Positions 6,005-11,191 of a stretch of 11,191 bases of DNA are shown here, in pieces; the stretch's first letter is position 1; the number at the start of each line of letters is the position of its first letter. Location of the stretch: NCBI GenBank assembly GCA_021835265.1, contig JAKBQK010000070.1:1-11191 (forward strand), read 5' to 3'. Below the pieces are notes generated by a model. That model saw only the letters and a program-made list of their open reading frames with translations. It was not told the origin of the DNA and searched no databases. A program made the translations under genes and the position numbers. This DNA comes from Thermoplasmata archaeon. Its GTDB lineage: Archaea > Thermoplasmatota > Thermoplasmata > Thermoplasmatales > Thermoplasmataceae.

Positions 6005-6254
6005 TGTCTACCAGTTCCTCTTTTACTCTCTGTGAGAATTCTGGATTGTAGGATCCACCAGCGAATTTGTAACCACAGTGTCTGCAGTTCCATATTCCTG
6101 ATGCTATCCTAACAACCTTCAACTGCTTGCATTTGGGGCATTCATATCTGGCCTTCTTCTGCTTATATATCTCGCTCCATACCTTCCTTACTGTGACACC
6201 GTATCTTGGGCCGAATCTGCCCGCTGGTCCAACTTTCAGAGTTCTTCTTGACAT
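5994..6254 (-). CDS. rpl37ae: Large-subunit ribosomal protein L37Ae
   Basis: An 86-residue zinc-ribbon ribosomal protein of the 50S subunit. The N-terminus [20 protein letters not shown] is the conserved basic entry segment; the zinc ligands are C39 and C42 (CPKC) and C57 and C60 (CRHC), and the C-terminal GGSYNPEF motif is intact. AGGTGAT lies across the end of rrp42 about seven bases before the ATG. One base separates it from rrp42 and it overlaps rpoP by 11 bases, so it is inside the exosome operon as in other archaea. Confidence 0.95.
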   Translation of the reverse strand: MSRRTLKVGPAGRFGPRYGVTVRKVWSEIYKQKKARYECPKCKQLKVVRIASGIWNCRHCGYKFAGGSYNPEFSQRVKEELVDNAV

Positions 6255-6255
6255 T

Positions 6256-7041
6256 TTAAATCACCTGTTTGATGTATTCCCTTATTTTATTCCCGACTAC
6301 TTCCGACATGTCAATACCCTTTTTAATCTGATCCATGGAAAATGAACCAGAGTTACCCTTTTGCATCGCTCTTATGTGCCCATCTTCTGTAAATGTTACG
6401 GTTAATCTTGCATCAGACATCTGTTCTTCTTCAACGTCAGGATCGCATACAAGTTCATCATCGATTTTTGCCATTGTAACTGATACTGGCATTGACCTGA
6501 CTGGCAACTTTGTTTCCGGTGATGCTTCATCAACCCTGTATGTGGCGGTGTGCAGAGCAGTCACTACGCCCATTGTGCATGCATCTATCAGATTTCCATC
6601 ATAATCCAGAACATCAATATCCACGAAAACAATCATGACTTTCTTACCCGGCTCAACGCAAAGCTTTTCGAGATCTATCATTTTGCTTTCCCTTATACCC
6701 CTGTCCACAACTCTGGCAATCTCTATGGATTCCTCATTTGGTGGTCCAGGTTCAAATGTGGGGAATGCCATTGGCAACATTTCAACATTAGTTGTCAGAA
6801 CTCCCTGATTTGGCGTATCTGGAAATGGCTCGCCTGATTCTACCTTGACACCTACCAGAACTTTCGTTTTTCCGAGGTTCACAAATGCTGAACCCTGAGC
6901 TCTTGGAATGAAATTTGGCTCTATCCTTATTGTTCTAAATTCATCGAGCTTTCTCTGATCTGCCCTTGTTCCTTCTTTCAACTTTTTACTTATGTAACCC
7001 TTCTTTATCTCTGACAAGATTCCACTTGCATCTTTAGGCAT
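6256..7041 (-). CDS. rrp42: Exosome complex subunit Rrp42
   Basis: The 261-residue non-catalytic RNase PH-like subunit of the archaeal exosome. It alternates with Rrp41 in a hexameric ring and completes the active site and RNA channel. Family features are [18 protein letters not shown] (about 24-41), [19 protein letters not shown], the [22 protein letters not shown] helix, [18 protein letters not shown] and the late [16 protein letters not shown]. The catalytic Asp block of Rrp41 is not reproduced here, as expected. The ATG directly follows the rrp41 TAA and is preceded by a perfect GGAGGTGA at 7046-7053 inside the rrp41 end. Confidence 0.95.
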   Translation of the reverse strand: MPKDASGILSEIKKGYISKKLKEGTRADQRKLDEFRTIRIEPNFIPRAQGSAFVNLGKTKVLVGVKVESGEPFPDTPNQGVLTTNVEMLPMAFPTFEPGPPNEESIEIARVVDRGIRESKMIDLEKLCVEPGKKVMIVFVDIDVLDYDGNLIDACTMGVVTALHTATYRVDEASPETKLPVRSMPVSVTMAKIDDELVCDPDVEEEQMSDARLTVTFTEDGHIRAMQKGNSGSFSMDQIKKGIDMSEVVGNKIREYIKQVI

Positions 7042-7794
7042 TTATTCACCTCCGTTCTGTGATTCTGATAGATTCTCTATTTTATATTTTTCAGAAAGTG
7101 CCTTTCTCTGAATCTCGGCTATTCTATCTGTGGCCTTCATTATCATATCAGTAGCCCTGGCGAATTCTTCCTTAGACAGGTCTCCATCCATCTGAATTAG
7201 AACAACCTGTTTGTTCTTTGAAAGCACCGCCATGGGAAGATCTGCCTGCCCAAAGTTGTCCTCGTCCTTAGAAAGATCAAGAACGATTCTGTCTTCTACC
7301 TTTCCTGCTGAACAACCTACAACCATGTCCCTCATGGGTATGCCTGCCGAGGCAAGAGCAACTGAAGCAGCTGTAAGGCTCGCAATTCTTGTACCGGCAT
7401 CTGCCTGTATAACCTCTATAAATACATCAATCTGTGTTCTCGGAAACTGTTCCACCATAACAGCTGCACTTAACGCTTCTGAAATTACCTTGGAAATTTC
7501 AGTTGATCTCCTGTCAGGTCCTGGTCTTTTTCTTTCGTCCACTGAAAATGCTGCCATATTGTATCTTGCTTTTACAACACTCTTTTCAATGTCCTGCGTG
7601 TGCTTAGGGTATGCTTCTCTTGGACCATAAACCGCTACCAGTATCTTGTTTCCACCCCATTCCATAAAGGCACTTCCATCTGCTCTTTCAAGAATATCCG
7701 TCGATATTTTGATTGGCCTCAGTTCTTCGTCTCCTCTTCCATCAAGCCTCAATCCATTTTCATTTATCAGTTTCTTATCACTGGGTGTTCCCAT
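7042..7794 (-). CDS. rrp41: Exosome catalytic subunit Rrp41
   Basis: The 250-residue phosphorolytic 3'-to-5' RNase of the archaeal exosome, degrading RNA with inorganic phosphate and able to add heteropolymeric tails in reverse. Seen in the sequence: RLDGRGDEELRPI (16-28), the RNA- and phosphate-binding RKRPGPDRRSTEIS (88-101), RTQIDVFIEVIQADAGTRIA (119-138), and the acidic active-site block DEDNFGQADLPMAV (177-190) in which D179 and D185 are the conserved Asp positions. Length and motifs are normal, so it should be active. Its start overlaps the 3' end of rrp4 by 17 bases, with AAGGTGA before the ATG, and it abuts rrp42, so the three exosome subunits are translated together. Confidence 0.96.
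   Translation of the reverse strand: MGTPSDKKLINENGLRLDGRGDEELRPIKISTDILERADGSAFMEWGGNKILVAVYGPREAYPKHTQDIEKSVVKARYNMAAFSVDERKRPGPDRRSTEISKVISEALSAAVMVEQFPRTQIDVFIEVIQADAGTRIASLTAASVALASAGIPMRDMVVGCSAGKVEDRIVLDLSKDEDNFGQADLPMAVLSKNKQVVLIQMDGDLSKEEFARATDMIMKATDRIAEIQRKALSEKYKIENLSESQNGGE
7046..7053 (-). promoter_or_regulatory. Strong Shine-Dalgarno site for rrp42
   Basis: GGAGGTGA on the minus strand, within the last codons of rrp41, lies four bases before the rrp42 ATG. It is the clearest ribosome binding site in the window and shows the anti-SD preference used to judge the other starts. Confidence 0.8.
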
Positions 7795-8452
7795 TTATTT
7801 CACCTTTTTTACTTTTCAAAAATTCCGTAATTCTGTCAGTAAGTCCTGTTGCGTGTGCCTCACTTTCTATTAGAGCTATTGCCTCTGAAGCGACAATCAC
7901 ATTTTCTGGGAGTCCATCTATCCAAATGAGCCCATTCTGTCCTATGACAATCCTTGTGAATGTTGCATCCTTGACCATATTGACCATAGAACCGTTCTTT
8001 CCTATGATTCTTGGTACCTTTGGAGCTGGAATTGCCATTATGTGGCCCCCTTCCAGCTTTCTTAATCCAATTCCAGGTTCCTTCAGCGTAATCCAGCTTT
8101 CCTTTATTTCGTTTACATTCATTACCTTGGCATACACATAGTCACCAGTTGTTAGGAATTTCTTCAGGTCTCCAGATATGGTTCTCCAAGGTGTATCATT
8201 CATGTGAAGCATTGTCATGTAAGGCGATTTTATGTCCACTGTCCACATTGATGGACCTACTTCCATTATCTTTCCTATTACCTTGTCACCACGCCTTGGG
8301 AAATAGCTGCCATTAAACGGTACTATGTCTATATACTCCTCTCCTTTCTGAATCACTCCAAAATACTGTGAAGTTAACTTCCCGTCAGCACATCTGTGCA
8401 CGCCATTTCTTGGTTTAAGGTTTCCTGGATCAATATCATCTCCTGGAAACAC
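7778..8452 (-). CDS. rrp4: Exosome RNA-binding cap subunit Rrp4 (start uncertain)
   Basis: Rrp4 caps the exosome ring and feeds RNA to the Rrp41 sites. From the first standard start, GTG at 8452, it has 224 residues: N-terminal barrel domain beginning FPGDDIDPGN, S1 domain about 54-122 (RRGDKVIGKIMEVGPSMWTV), and KH domain about 138-200 with GKNGSM at 151-156. The start is doubtful. Family members normally have several residues before the (K/E)IVxPGD strand, and the same frame continues upstream through 8479 encoding KTREIKEIV without any ATG, GTG or TTG; a TGA closes it at 8480-8482. The GTG would turn the conserved Val into the initiator, and the best SD-like site (8479-8487) is 26 bases upstream of it. 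A GA repeat at 8464-8471 may have shifted the frame. The C-terminal end overlaps rrp41. Confidence 0.93.
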   Translation of the reverse strand: MFPGDDIDPGNLKPRNGVHRCADGKLTSQYFGVIQKGEEYIDIVPFNGSYFPRRGDKVIGKIMEVGPSMWTVDIKSPYMTMLHMNDTPWRTISGDLKKFLTTGDYVYAKVMNVNEIKESWITLKEPGIGLRKLEGGHIMAIPAPKVPRIIGKNGSMVNMVKDATFTRIVIGQNGLIWIDGLPENVIVASEAIALIESEAHATGLTDRITEFLKSKKGEINGNTQ

Positions 8453-8460
8453 AATCTCTT

Positions 8461-8499
8461 TTATCTCTCTCGTCTTAAATCACATCCTTTATTTCTCAT
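8461..8499 (-). other. Possible displaced 5' end of rrp4
   Basis: An ATG at 8499 opens a frame MRNKGCDLRRER that stops at 8461, in a different frame from rrp4. Removing one GA unit from the repeat at 8464-8471 would join it to rrp4 as MRNKGCDLRREIKEIVFPGD, placing an ordinary ATG in front of the conserved strand. The SD-like GGATGTGAT at 8479-8487 lies inside this stretch. Confidence 0.35.
8464..8471 (-). repeat. GA dinucleotide repeat, four units, at the rrp4 5' end
   Basis: GAGAGAGA on the minus strand, preceded by C and followed by TAAAA. It sits precisely where two overlapping frames would need to be joined to give rrp4 a normal start. Short dinucleotide runs are prone to slippage, either in replication or as base-calling errors. 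Confidence 0.6.
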
Positions 8500-8561
8500 C
8501 GTAATTAATACGTTTTGTATTTTGTCTATTTCATCTCTCTTTAACAGGGCAATGAAAACTT

Positions 8562-8571
8562 CTTATATATT
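8562..8571 (-). promoter_or_regulatory. Putative TATA box upstream of rrp4
   Basis: ATATATAAGA, in the 164-base gap after SBDS, is a good TATA match on the minus strand. A start about 25 bases downstream (near 8540) would give rrp4 its own promoter with a leader of 40 bases or more. The gap is the only large one inside the array. Confidence 0.4.
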
Positions 8572-8616
8572 GTTTCTTTAATTTTTTCAACTGAACTATA
8601 AAGAAATTTATTTCCC

Positions 8617-9306
8617 TTATATTTTTCTTATATCTATATCGTCCTTACCCTTTCTCCCCAGAGATGATATTATATCTCCATACATACCCGCAGGCACTTC
8701 AATAACACACATCCAGTTACCATCCTTACCCCACTCTTCCTTAAGTATTTGCCCTTCATGGCTTATATCGCCATACATTCTCCCGTAGGCATCACCCTTG
8801 ACCTTTATTGCAAGCTTTACTTTCTCCATTCTTATTGGTATGATTGGCTTTAATTCTTTCAGTACCATGTTTATCTGTTCGTTCACTGGTTTAAATGGAT
8901 CTATATGGATCTTTGCCTCTTCCATTGCAGCTTCAATCCTTGCCGGCGGGTTAGGAGCATTTGTTTGTGGATTTATGCTTTCCCTTGATATTGTATTTAT
9001 AATGATCTTTCTCTTGGTCTCCACCATTTTATGCTTCTGTTCTGTTGTGAGCTGTATCTGTCCACGTTTTATTATTTCAGGTACTATCTTTAAGATATCA
9101 TCTGTCTTGAATACCTCTTTTATGGCTTCTTCTCCAGCCTTTTCTCCCTTTCTGGCATCCTTGAATATGTCCTCAGAGGCAAGATCATTTTCCACGTCCA
9201 GTTTTCCCTCCCTGATTCTTTCTACTGCATCCGGATCCACCAGAATCTCAAACTTATGCCCAGCATGCTCAAGCCTTGCTATGATGGCATCATCAAGTTT
9301 TACCAT
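8617..9306 (-). CDS. Ribosome maturation protein SBDS
   Basis: The archaeal homologue of the Shwachman-Bodian-Diamond protein (yeast Sdo1), which in eukaryotes works with the EF-2-like GTPase to release eIF6 from the large subunit. From the ATG at 9306 it has 229 residues: N-terminal FYSH domain starting MVKLDDAIIARLEHAGHKFE, central helical region with LTTEQKHKMVETKRKIIINT and the NPQTNAPNPPARIEAAMEEA segment, and a ferredoxin-like C-terminal domain. The frame is open to an ATG at 9342, but the family begins at MVxLDxAxxARL, and a TATA-like box at 9328-9335 places transcription start at about 9306, so 9306 is chosen and the mRNA is probably leaderless. It lies upstream of rrp4 in the usual archaeal order, separated by 164 bases. 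Confidence 0.93.
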   Translation of the reverse strand: MVKLDDAIIARLEHAGHKFEILVDPDAVERIREGKLDVENDLASEDIFKDARKGEKAGEEAIKEVFKTDDILKIVPEIIKRGQIQLTTEQKHKMVETKRKIIINTISRESINPQTNAPNPPARIEAAMEEAKIHIDPFKPVNEQINMVLKELKPIIPIRMEKVKLAIKVKGDAYGRMYGDISHEGQILKEEWGKDGNWMCVIEVPAGMYGDIISSLGRKGKDDIDIRKI

Positions 9307-9327
9307 GCATGCACATGCTAAACTATT

Positions 9328-9335
9328 AAAATAAA
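9328..9335 (-). promoter_or_regulatory. TATA box for the SBDS gene
   Basis: TTTATTTT on the minus strand, followed by AATAG, lies about 25 bases before the ATG at 9306. This is the leaderless geometry, and it rules against the upstream in-frame ATG at 9342, which would precede the box. Confidence 0.5.
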
Positions 9336-9423
9336 TTTTCATAGTTGAATAGGTGGCAGATGATCATGTGAAAAGCAAAATCATGTAGCAATTGACAAAT
9401 ATCAGGACAGGATATATGTGATT

Positions 9424-9729
9424 ATGTTTTGCTCAAAATGCGGATCACTTATAATACCAGGAAGAGACAAGAATATATGCCCCGTTTGTGGACATGAGGA
9501 AAAGGGTAACAGAAAAATGGATGGAAAGGTTGTTGCAAAGAGTACTGAAAAGGATGTTGTGATGATTAAAGAGGAGGTTCATATTGAACCTCTTGATTCG
9601 GAGGCAGTATGCCCAAAGTGTGGAAATAAAGGTGCCTACTATGTTCTGAAGCAGACAAGGGCGGCAGATGAACCCGAGACGGCAATATATACCTGCGCTA
9701 AATGTGGCCACAGGTGGAGAGAGTATTAG
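9424..9729 (+). CDS. tfs: Transcription factor S (TFS, TFIIS-like cleavage factor)
   Basis: The 101-residue protein stimulates transcript cleavage by backtracked archaeal RNA polymerase. Two zinc ribbons are visible: N-terminal C3, C6, C19 and C22 (FCSKCG and CPVCG) and C-terminal C63, C66, C91 and C94 (CPKCG and CAKCG). Between the last pairs is QTRAADEPETAIY, whose adjacent D82 and E83 are the acidic hairpin residues that enter the polymerase active site, so the protein should be cleavage-competent rather than an inhibitory paralogue. The ATG at 9424 gives the usual MFCxKCG start; an in-frame GTG at 9418 would add two residues. No clear TATA box was found. It is divergent from SBDS, and SRP54 follows at 12 bases with its ribosome binding site touching the TFS stop. 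Confidence 0.94.
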   Translation: MFCSKCGSLIIPGRDKNICPVCGHEEKGNRKMDGKVVAKSTEKDVVMIKEEVHIEPLDSEAVCPKCGNKGAYYVLKQTRAADEPETAIYTCAKCGHRWREY

Positions 9730-9735
9730 GGGTGA
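9729..9735 (+). promoter_or_regulatory. Ribosome binding site deciding the SRP54 TTG start
   Basis: GGGGTGA begins at the last base of the TFS stop codon and lies six bases before the TTG at 9742. The nearby ATG at 9737 and GTG at 9732 are in other frames, so this site supports TTG initiation. Confidence 0.6.
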
Positions 9736-9741
9736 CATGCA

Positions 9742-11103
9742 TTGGCCCTGGATAATTTGTCAAGCTCACTGAGAGAGACTTTCAGGAAGATAACTGGCTC
9801 CAGTTACATTGACAAGAATGTAATTAAGGAGATGATAAGGGATATTCAGAGGGCTCTTCTTAAAGCAGACGTGAATGTCAAACTTACGCTTGATCTCAGC
9901 AGGAAGATAGAAGAACGATCAGAAAATGAGAAACCACCAGCGGGAATGACTCCACAGGACTACATTTTAAAAATTGTTTATGAGGAACTGCTCGCTATCC
10001 TGGGAAAATCATCAAACCTGAAGATACAGCCCCAGACAATAATGCTTGTTGGTCTGTATGGTCAGGGAAAAACAACCACTGCTGGAAAGCTTGCAAGATT
10101 CTTTATAAAGAAGGGTCTCTCTACAGGATTTGTTGCCTGTGATGTGCACAGGCCGGCCGCATTTGAGCAGTTAAGGACCCTGTCGGAGCAAACAGGAGCC
10201 AAGTTCTTTGGTATAAAGGGAGAGAAGAATCCAGTAAAGATATTCAATCAATCCATTGAGGAATTAAAGGATATTCAGGTAAAGATTGTTGATACCAGTG
10301 GACGAGATTCACTGGACAGTGAACTTTTGGATGAAATCACTAAGCTAAAGAAAACTGTTAACCCTGACGAAGTTCTCCTGGTGATTGATGCAACAGTCGG
10401 TCAGCAGGCTGGACCGCAGGCTAAATCCCTAATGGATGCAACAGGTCTCACTGGTGTAATTATTACTAAAATGGATGGAACGGGAAAGGCAGGAGGAGCG
10501 CTTAGCGCCGTTGCACAGACTGGAGTGCCTGTCTACATGATCGGAACTGGGGAACATCTGGAGGATTTTGAAATATTCAGCCCGAAGAAATTCCTTGGAA
10601 GACTTCTTGGCATGGGAGACCCAGAAGCCTTACTTGATGTTGCACAGGAGGCAGACATAAGTGACGAAAAAGCTGAAGAGACCATGACAAAGATCATGAG
10701 TGGAAAATTTAACCTCATGGATATGTACGATATATGGGAAAAGTTCGCGAAACCTTCACTGATGAAGAGACTTTTTGATTCAATTCCCGTTGGAAAGATG
10801 CCAAAGGGAGCAAGTAATATGCTTGATCTTGATGCAGCACAGGAAAAAATAGGTAAATATACAGTCATCCTTGATTCTATGACCTACAAAGAACTTGAGA
10901 ACCCTGAAATAATAAATGCAAAGGTTATCAGAAGAGTGTCCAGAGGTTCTGGAACTCAGGAGCAGGATGTCAGAAACCTCCTGAAGGAGTTCAGGGCCAT
11001 GAAGGAAAATGCCAAAATGATGAAGGGTAACCGTGCCCTTAAGAAAATGATGAGGGGGCAAATGAAGGGTAATCCTGATCTGCTAAAGGAGTTCGAGGAT
11101 TAG
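9742..11103 (+). CDS. srp54: Signal recognition particle GTPase SRP54 (Ffh)
   Basis: The 453-residue SRP54 binds signal sequences and 7S RNA and delivers ribosomes to FtsY at the membrane. The N domain (about 1-90) begins ALDNLSSSLRETFRKITG. The G domain has the P-loop GLYGQGKTT (104-112), DVHRPAAFEQL (134-144), DTSGRD (184-189) and TKMDGTGKAGG (242-252). The methionine-rich M domain (about 320-453) contains IRRVSRGSGTQEQDVRNLL (396-414), the 7S RNA-binding segment, and a Met/Lys-rich tail. Several G-domain residues differ from the common forms (GLQGSGKTT, DTAGR, TKLDGTAKGG) but the nucleotide-binding residues are kept. Start is TTG at 9742, giving the family's usual N-terminus and served by GGGGTGA at 9729-9735. 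It is downstream of TFS, probably in one transcript, and its stop overlaps a convergent gene by four bases. Confidence 0.96.
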   Translation: MALDNLSSSLRETFRKITGSSYIDKNVIKEMIRDIQRALLKADVNVKLTLDLSRKIEERSENEKPPAGMTPQDYILKIVYEELLAILGKSSNLKIQPQTIMLVGLYGQGKTTTAGKLARFFIKKGLSTGFVACDVHRPAAFEQLRTLSEQTGAKFFGIKGEKNPVKIFNQSIEELKDIQVKIVDTSGRDSLDSELLDEITKLKKTVNPDEVLLVIDATVGQQAGPQAKSLMDATGLTGVIITKMDGTGKAGGALSAVAQTGVPVYMIGTGEHLEDFEIFSPKKFLGRLLGMGDPEALLDVAQEADISDEKAEETMTKIMSGKFNLMDMYDIWEKFAKPSLMKRLFDSIPVGKMPKGASNMLDLDAAQEKIGKYTVILDSMTYKELENPEIINAKVIRRVSRGSGTQEQDVRNLLKEFRAMKENAKMMKGNRALKKMMRGQMKGNPDLLKEFED

Positions 11104-11191
11104 GAATATACGGGTATCCTGTGAAGTATAGAGTCAACCAGATCCATTCTTGTGAAGTCATTTTTTAGATTCATTGAGTTATATTTTTCCA
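11100..11191 (-). CDS. 3' end of an unrecognised convergent gene
   Basis: On the minus strand a frame stays open from the right edge to a TAA at 11102-11100, giving 29 residues that end in NDFTRMDLVDSILHRIPVYS. Composition looks like a real protein end, and the stop overlaps the SRP54 stop by four bases, a tight tail-to-tail arrangement. I do not recognise the family and the upstream part is outside the window, so it could also be a chance frame. Confidence 0.4.
   Translation of the reverse strand, partial: EKYNSMNLKNDFTRMDLVDSILHRIPVYS

Noticed and set aside
7211..7630. 139-codon plus-strand frame opposite rrp41
   Set aside because: Antisense to the conserved catalytic region of Rrp41, with no start signal and no family features.
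7713..8141. 142-codon plus-strand frame across the rrp4/rrp41 junction
   Set aside because: Antisense to two well-supported genes; composition is that of a shadow.
8461..8562. Start-less minus-strand frame ending in RDEIDKIQNVLITMRNKGC, read as a separate small gene between SBDS and rrp4
   Set aside because: Its only standard start is the ATG at 8499, leaving 12 codons; better explained as rrp4 leader or displaced rrp4 5' end.
8798..9334. 178-codon plus-strand frame opposite SBDS
   Set aside because: Shadow of SBDS; Ser- and Phe-rich composition from complementing a conserved gene, with no motif.
9301..9423. Short repeats ATCATGT and palindromic GCATGC between SBDS and TFS
   Set aside because: Too short and irregular to call an operator or repeat array.

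Overview
The window is AT-rich and archaeal. It carries Rrp4, Rrp41 and Rrp42, SBDS, L21e, L37Ae, Rpo4, Rpo12, TFS, Pus10 and SRP54. TATA-like boxes sit about 25 bases upstream of several start codons, which is compatible with leaderless mRNAs, while genes inside operons carry Shine-Dalgarno sites of the GGAGGTGATC type. Heavy use of ATA and AGA/AGG codons and the gene arrangement suggest a Thermoplasmatales-like euryarchaeon; that assignment is inference, not a database result.

Layout. Positions 1-982, minus strand: a small operon of an isochorismatase-fold protein that has lost key catalytic residues, followed at 1 base by a P-loop kinase of the 2-phosphoglycerate kinase type that runs off the left edge. 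Positions 1207-2049, plus strand: a stomatin/slipin (SPFH) membrane protein read divergently from that operon. Positions 2050-2821: a long AT-rich gap holding one convincing very small zinc-ribbon gene (2321-2425), T-tracts and hairpins. Positions 2822-9306, minus strand: a compact array of eleven information-processing genes in the order SBDS, rrp4, rrp41, rrp42, L37Ae, rpoP, pus10, L21e, rpoF, DUF655, ksgA. Positions 9424-11103, plus strand and divergent from SBDS: transcription factor S and SRP54. The last bases hold the 3' end of an unrecognised minus-strand gene that overlaps the SRP54 stop codon.

The large array joins RNA degradation (exosome core Rrp4/41/42), ribosome maturation (SBDS, KsgA/Dim1), ribosomal proteins (L37Ae, L21e), tRNA pseudouridylation (Pus10) and RNA polymerase subunits (Rpo4, Rpo12). 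Intergenic spaces are 0-9 bases or overlaps, so the section from rrp4 to ksgA is probably co-transcribed. The only sizeable gap is between SBDS and rrp4, where a TATA-like box suggests a second promoter.

Most of the window is conserved housekeeping. The parts deserving a second look are the catalytically degenerate isochorismatase homologue next to the kinase, the leaderless zinc microprotein whose cysteine layout resembles Rpo12, and the rrp4 5' end, where the reading frame appears displaced at a GA dinucleotide repeat. I found no CRISPR array, transposon, tRNA or rRNA.
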